This document shows positions 15,304-17,954 of a stretch of 17,954 nt of DNA, in pieces. The notes beneath the pieces are model-generated. The model was not told the origin of the DNA. It worked only from the letters and a program-made list of their open reading frames with translations, and did not search any database. The translations under genes and the position numbers were made by a program. How positions within the stretch are numbered: the stretch's first letter is position 1; the number at the start of each line of letters is the position of its first letter. The stretch spans positions 1-17,954 of the forward strand of contig JAEWJV010000342.1 of NCBI GenBank assembly GCA_023386395.1, written 5' to 3'. This DNA is from Bacteroidota bacterium. Lineage in GTDB: Bacteria; Bacteroidota; Bacteroidia; Chitinophagales; Chitinophagaceae.

Positions 15304-17700
15304 ATGGCTGCAGCTTCAACCAAAAAAACAATCATAAAGGAAGAAGAAAACGAATTTTCATTCAGGGAATTACTGATGAAATCGCTGAACTACCTGCCTA
15401 TGTTCGCGATCTTTCTTGTAGTTGCCCTTATTATAGCTTACATATACATACATTTCCAAACCCCCGTATACTCCACCAGTATAAAAGTGCTCATTAAAAA
15501 TGCTGGTAAAGAAAGCAATGAAGACCAGGTTTTGTCAGAACTGCTTAATACTTCCAAGCCTAATATTTACAACGAAATGGAAGTGCTGCAGTCGCATCAG
15601 CTAATGGCAAGGGTAGTGAAAACGCAGCAACTCAATACCGCTTATTATTCCATTGGAAAGGTAAATACCATTGAGGTATATGAGCCGGACCCCATTAAAA
15701 GGTTTCTCGTATTTTCCAGTATAAAAGATTCCAGCCGGAGCTATAGCATTACCCTGCAGGTAAAAAAAGACGGCATTTATATTTTACATGGTGAAAATGC
15801 CGTAAAAGCAACTAATCGAACTACCATCCATACACCCGACTTTGATTACCTGGTTAATATTAATAATCCCGGAGATTATAAACCCGATTACCAGTACCAG
15901 GCTGTATGGCGCCCCACAGATGCAGTGGCAGGTGGCCTTGCAGGGAGTGTATCGGTAAGCCCTTTAAGCAAGTATTCTTCTGTGCTGGTGGTGTCCACTT
16001 CCTCGCAGGTGCCACGCAAAGCGGAGGTTATTTTAAATACGCTGGCTGCAGAGTATAATAATTATAATATTGAACAAGGTAATAAGATTGCAGAGAATAC
16101 CATCCGGTTTATTGATGACCGTCTCATCTTCATCAGTGGCGAACTGAACGAAGTGGAAAATAACCTGAAAGATTTTAAGGTAAACAATTCACTTAATATA
16201 AACGCTGAAGGCGGTATGGAAACCGGCATAGCTAAAGACCTTGAAACAAAATTAAATGAGCAGGAATTGCAAATGAATATAGCCGATATGGTAAGCGGCT
16301 ATATCAATAACCCGAAACGGCGGTACGAACTGGTGCCTTCTAACCTGGGTATTGGCGACGCTACTTTAGGCGCACTGGTAAGCGGTTACAATGCAGATGT
16401 TATAAAAAGGGATGAATTATTAAAAACACTGGGGGAAAAAAACCTGCAGGTGAAAGCCTTGGAAACAACATTAGACGATTCGCGCAAGAGGATAATGGAA
16501 AGTGTGGACAATGTAAAAAAAGTATATACTGATGCTTACAATGCAGCGCACCGGCAATATGAAACTTCTTTAAATAAAATTCGCTCTATACCCGCCAAGG
16601 AAAAGCAGCTGCTTGAAATAGAGCGCCAGCAGGGTATCAAGGAAAAACTTTATCTCTACCTGCTGGAAAAGCGGGAAGAATCAGCGGTTTCCCGTGCGGC
16701 AGCAGTGGGTAACAGTGAAGCTGTGGACAGGGCTTCAAGCGGCGGGCCCATCAATTTAAAAAATTCAAACATTTACCTGATGGCCATATTTGCAGGCCTG
16801 GGCTTACCCCTCCTGATTGTGTATTTAATGGATTTGCTGAATGACCGCGTTACCACCCGTGATGAAATATTAAAATTCACCGAAACACCCATTATCGGCG
16901 AGATCAGCCATTTTGCCGATAAAGAAAGAACGATCATAGCAGGTAAAACCCGGGGCATATTGCCTGAACAGTTCAGGATCGTGCGCACTAACCTGCGTTA
17001 TTTTTTGCCGAAAGACAAGAAGGATTCCACTATATTGGTTACCTCTACTATGCCCGGCGAAGGCAAGACCTTTGTTTCACTTAACCTGGCGGCGGTGCTA
17101 TCGGTATCAGGCAGAAAAACAATATTGCTGGGGTTTGATATGCGCAGGCCTAAAATAGGCATAAGCCTGGAAGCTTCTGAAGCTGCAGGCGATCTCCCTG
17201 GTTTCCTGGCTGGCAATATTCCTCCTGAAAAAATCATCAGGCAGGTAAATGGCTATGAAAGCCTGTATGCCATCACCACTTCTTTTGTACCACCTAACCC
17301 CGCAGAACTTTTGTTGTCTGACCGCCTTAAAATCTTATTTGATTACCTAAAAGCTAATTTCGATTATATCGTGATTGACAGCCCGCCACTCGGCATTGTA
17401 AGCGATGCCAAGGTACTGAGTGAATATGCCGACCTGAGCCTCTATATTGTACGCCAGCGGTTCACCCAGCGCAAACAGCTGAAAATGCTGGAAACAATGT
17501 ATAAAGAAAAGAAATTGCCAAACCTTGCAATGGTGGTGAACGATGTAAAGGTAAAAGGCATTCGCAGTTACTATGGCTACGGCTATACTTACGGCGGCAG
17601 TTATGGCTATGATTACAGTATGGGTTATGGGTATGATGGCGCCGCAAAAAAAACGTGGTGGAAAAAGCTGTTTAAAAAAGGTGGAAGGCAAAAGGTATAG
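15304..17700 (+). CDS. Wzc-like bacterial tyrosine autokinase / chain-length regulator
   Basis: A 798-aa inner-membrane protein that controls polysaccharide assembly and export by cyclic tyrosine autophosphorylation. Order: Wzz domain with a first membrane segment (about 32-50), a periplasmic region with coiled-coil stretches (about 250-460, including a GNVR-type part around 410-460), a second membrane segment (about 489-509) and a cytosolic BY-kinase domain. The kinase has the activating EX2RX2R motif (E555, R558, R561), Walker A in STMPGEGKTF (581-590), Walker A' around D612 (LLGFDMRRPK) and Walker B around D692 (YIVIDSPP). The tail has ten tyrosines between 756 and 777, the expected phosphorylation cluster. 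No Wzb-type phosphatase gene is in the window. The ATG at 15304 leaves 55 bp after the wza-like gene. The gene looks complete. Confidence 0.93.
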   Translation: MAAASTKKTIIKEEENEFSFRELLMKSLNYLPMFAIFLVVALIIAYIYIHFQTPVYSTSIKVLIKNAGKESNEDQVLSELLNTSKPNIYNEMEVLQSHQLMARVVKTQQLNTAYYSIGKVNTIEVYEPDPIKRFLVFSSIKDSSRSYSITLQVKKDGIYILHGENAVKATNRTTIHTPDFDYLVNINNPGDYKPDYQYQAVWRPTDAVAGGLAGSVSVSPLSKYSSVLVVSTSSQVPRKAEVILNTLAAEYNNYNIEQGNKIAENTIRFIDDRLIFISGELNEVENNLKDFKVNNSLNINAEGGMETGIAKDLETKLNEQELQMNIADMVSGYINNPKRRYELVPSNLGIGDATLGALVSGYNADVIKRDELLKTLGEKNLQVKALETTLDDSRKRIMESVDNVKKVYTDAYNAAHRQYETSLNKIRSIPAKEKQLLEIERQQGIKEKLYLYLLEKREESAVSRAAAVGNSEAVDRASSGGPINLKNSNIYLMAIFAGLGLPLLIVYLMDLLNDRVTTRDEILKFTETPIIGEISHFADKERTIIAGKTRGILPEQFRIVRTNLRYFLPKDKKDSTILVTSTMPGEGKTFVSLNLAAVLSVSGRKTILLGFDMRRPKIGISLEASEAAGDLPGFLAGNIPPEKIIRQVNGYESLYAITTSFVPPNPAELLLSDRLKILFDYLKANFDYIVIDSPPLGIVSDAKVLSEYADLSLYIVRQRFTQRKQLKMLETMYKEKKLPNLAMVVNDVKVKGIRSYYGYGYTYGGSYGYDYSMGYGYDGAAKKTWWKKLFKKGGRQKV

Positions 17701-17745
17701 GGTGTAGGGCAGAGGGAATTAGGAATTTGGAATTGAAGGATCAAA
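17701..17745. repeat. Low-complexity GGAATT-type degenerate repeat after the wzc-like gene
   Basis: Directly after the stop codon the sequence runs through imperfect repeats of GTAGGGCAGAGG and (GGAATT)-like units (AGGGAATTAGGAATTTGGAATTG). No hairpin with a U-tract was found before the next gene, so the downstream permease is probably in the same transcript. Confidence 0.4.
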
Positions 17746-17854
17746 ATCGTCTTTGCAAACAGCCTTGATAACAATGTTGAGCCAGGACTTGCAAAACAAA
17801 AATATTCGAAGCTGTTTTTAACTTCATATAGCTGCACAGCTCGTAGCTTTTTAA

Positions 17855-17954
17855 ATGACAGACTACCAACATTATCACTGGGAAATAACGTCGGAGCATA
17901 AGCTGTTCGACCTTAGGCTAAAAGATACGTGGGCATACCGTGACCTGCTCTGGC
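17855..17954 (+). CDS. ABC-2 type polysaccharide export permease, N-terminal fragment
   Basis: Only 33 residues are present before the window ends: MTDYQHYHWEITSEHKLFDL, then RLKDTWAYRDLLW. The pattern of a hydrophilic start, LFDLRLKDTW and YRDLLW is typical of the cytosolic N-terminus of ABC-2 permeases that export capsule, O-antigen or teichoic-acid chains in Bacteroidota (Wzm/TagG type). The first membrane segment would start just past the edge. It follows the wzc-like gene by 154 bp on the same strand. An ATPase partner (Wzt) would be expected next. The call rests on a short stretch. Confidence 0.65.
   Translation, partial: MTDYQHYHWEITSEHKLFDLRLKDTWAYRDLLW

Noticed and set aside
1..17954. 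CRISPR arrays, tRNA or rRNA genes, insertion sequences, phage genes, defence systems
   Set aside because: No regularly spaced repeats, no cloverleaf or rRNA motifs, and no transposase, integrase or defence-type proteins were seen in either strand.

Overview
The window reads as chromosomal DNA of a Bacteroidota bacterium, most likely a Chitinophagaceae relative (family placement is inference). The signs are: a primary sigma factor with the short Bacteroidota-type N-terminus, a CarB C-terminus that lacks the allosteric domain, a clear Bacteroidota promoter (TTTG, 19-nt spacer, TAnnTTTG), few Shine-Dalgarno sites, and many lipoprotein or Sec signals on carbohydrate enzymes.

Layout. Bases 1-308 (minus) hold the start of rpoD, cut by the window edge. 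Bases 481-1674 (minus) hold a stand-alone gene for only the second half of carbamoyl-phosphate synthase large subunit. A small Nudix hydrolase gene (1746-2213, plus) diverges from it and ends at a strong bidirectional terminator (2231-2265).

Bases 2282-13527 are all minus strand and form an L-arabinose module. In transcription order it is: a large secreted GH51 arabinofuranosidase with a likely carbohydrate-binding domain, a lipoprotein aldose 1-epimerase, ribulokinase (araB), a second secreted GH51 arabinofuranosidase, L-ribulose-5-phosphate 4-epimerase (araD), L-arabinose isomerase (araA) and an SGLT-type sodium/sugar symporter. Together they release arabinose from arabinan or arabinoxylan-type side chains in the periplasm, interconvert its anomers, import it with sodium, and convert it to D-xylulose 5-phosphate. 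No regulator and no SusC/SusD pair are in the window. araB to the symporter look like one operon. galM and the large GH51 sit behind longer spacers and may have their own control.

Bases 13528-14468 are a 941-bp intergenic region between divergent units. It has terminator-like hairpins in the minus direction, a 21-nt tandem repeat, a candidate promoter for the plus strand and several hairpins. From 14469 the plus strand encodes the start of an exopolysaccharide or capsule export locus: an outer-membrane Wza-like lipoprotein, a Wzc-like tyrosine autokinase with a ten-tyrosine tail, and the first 33 residues of an ABC-2 polysaccharide export permease that runs off the window.

Nothing here is a clearly new system. 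The points most worth a second look are the split CarB, a repeat family inserted between arabinose genes, and the structured leader before the large arabinofuranosidase.
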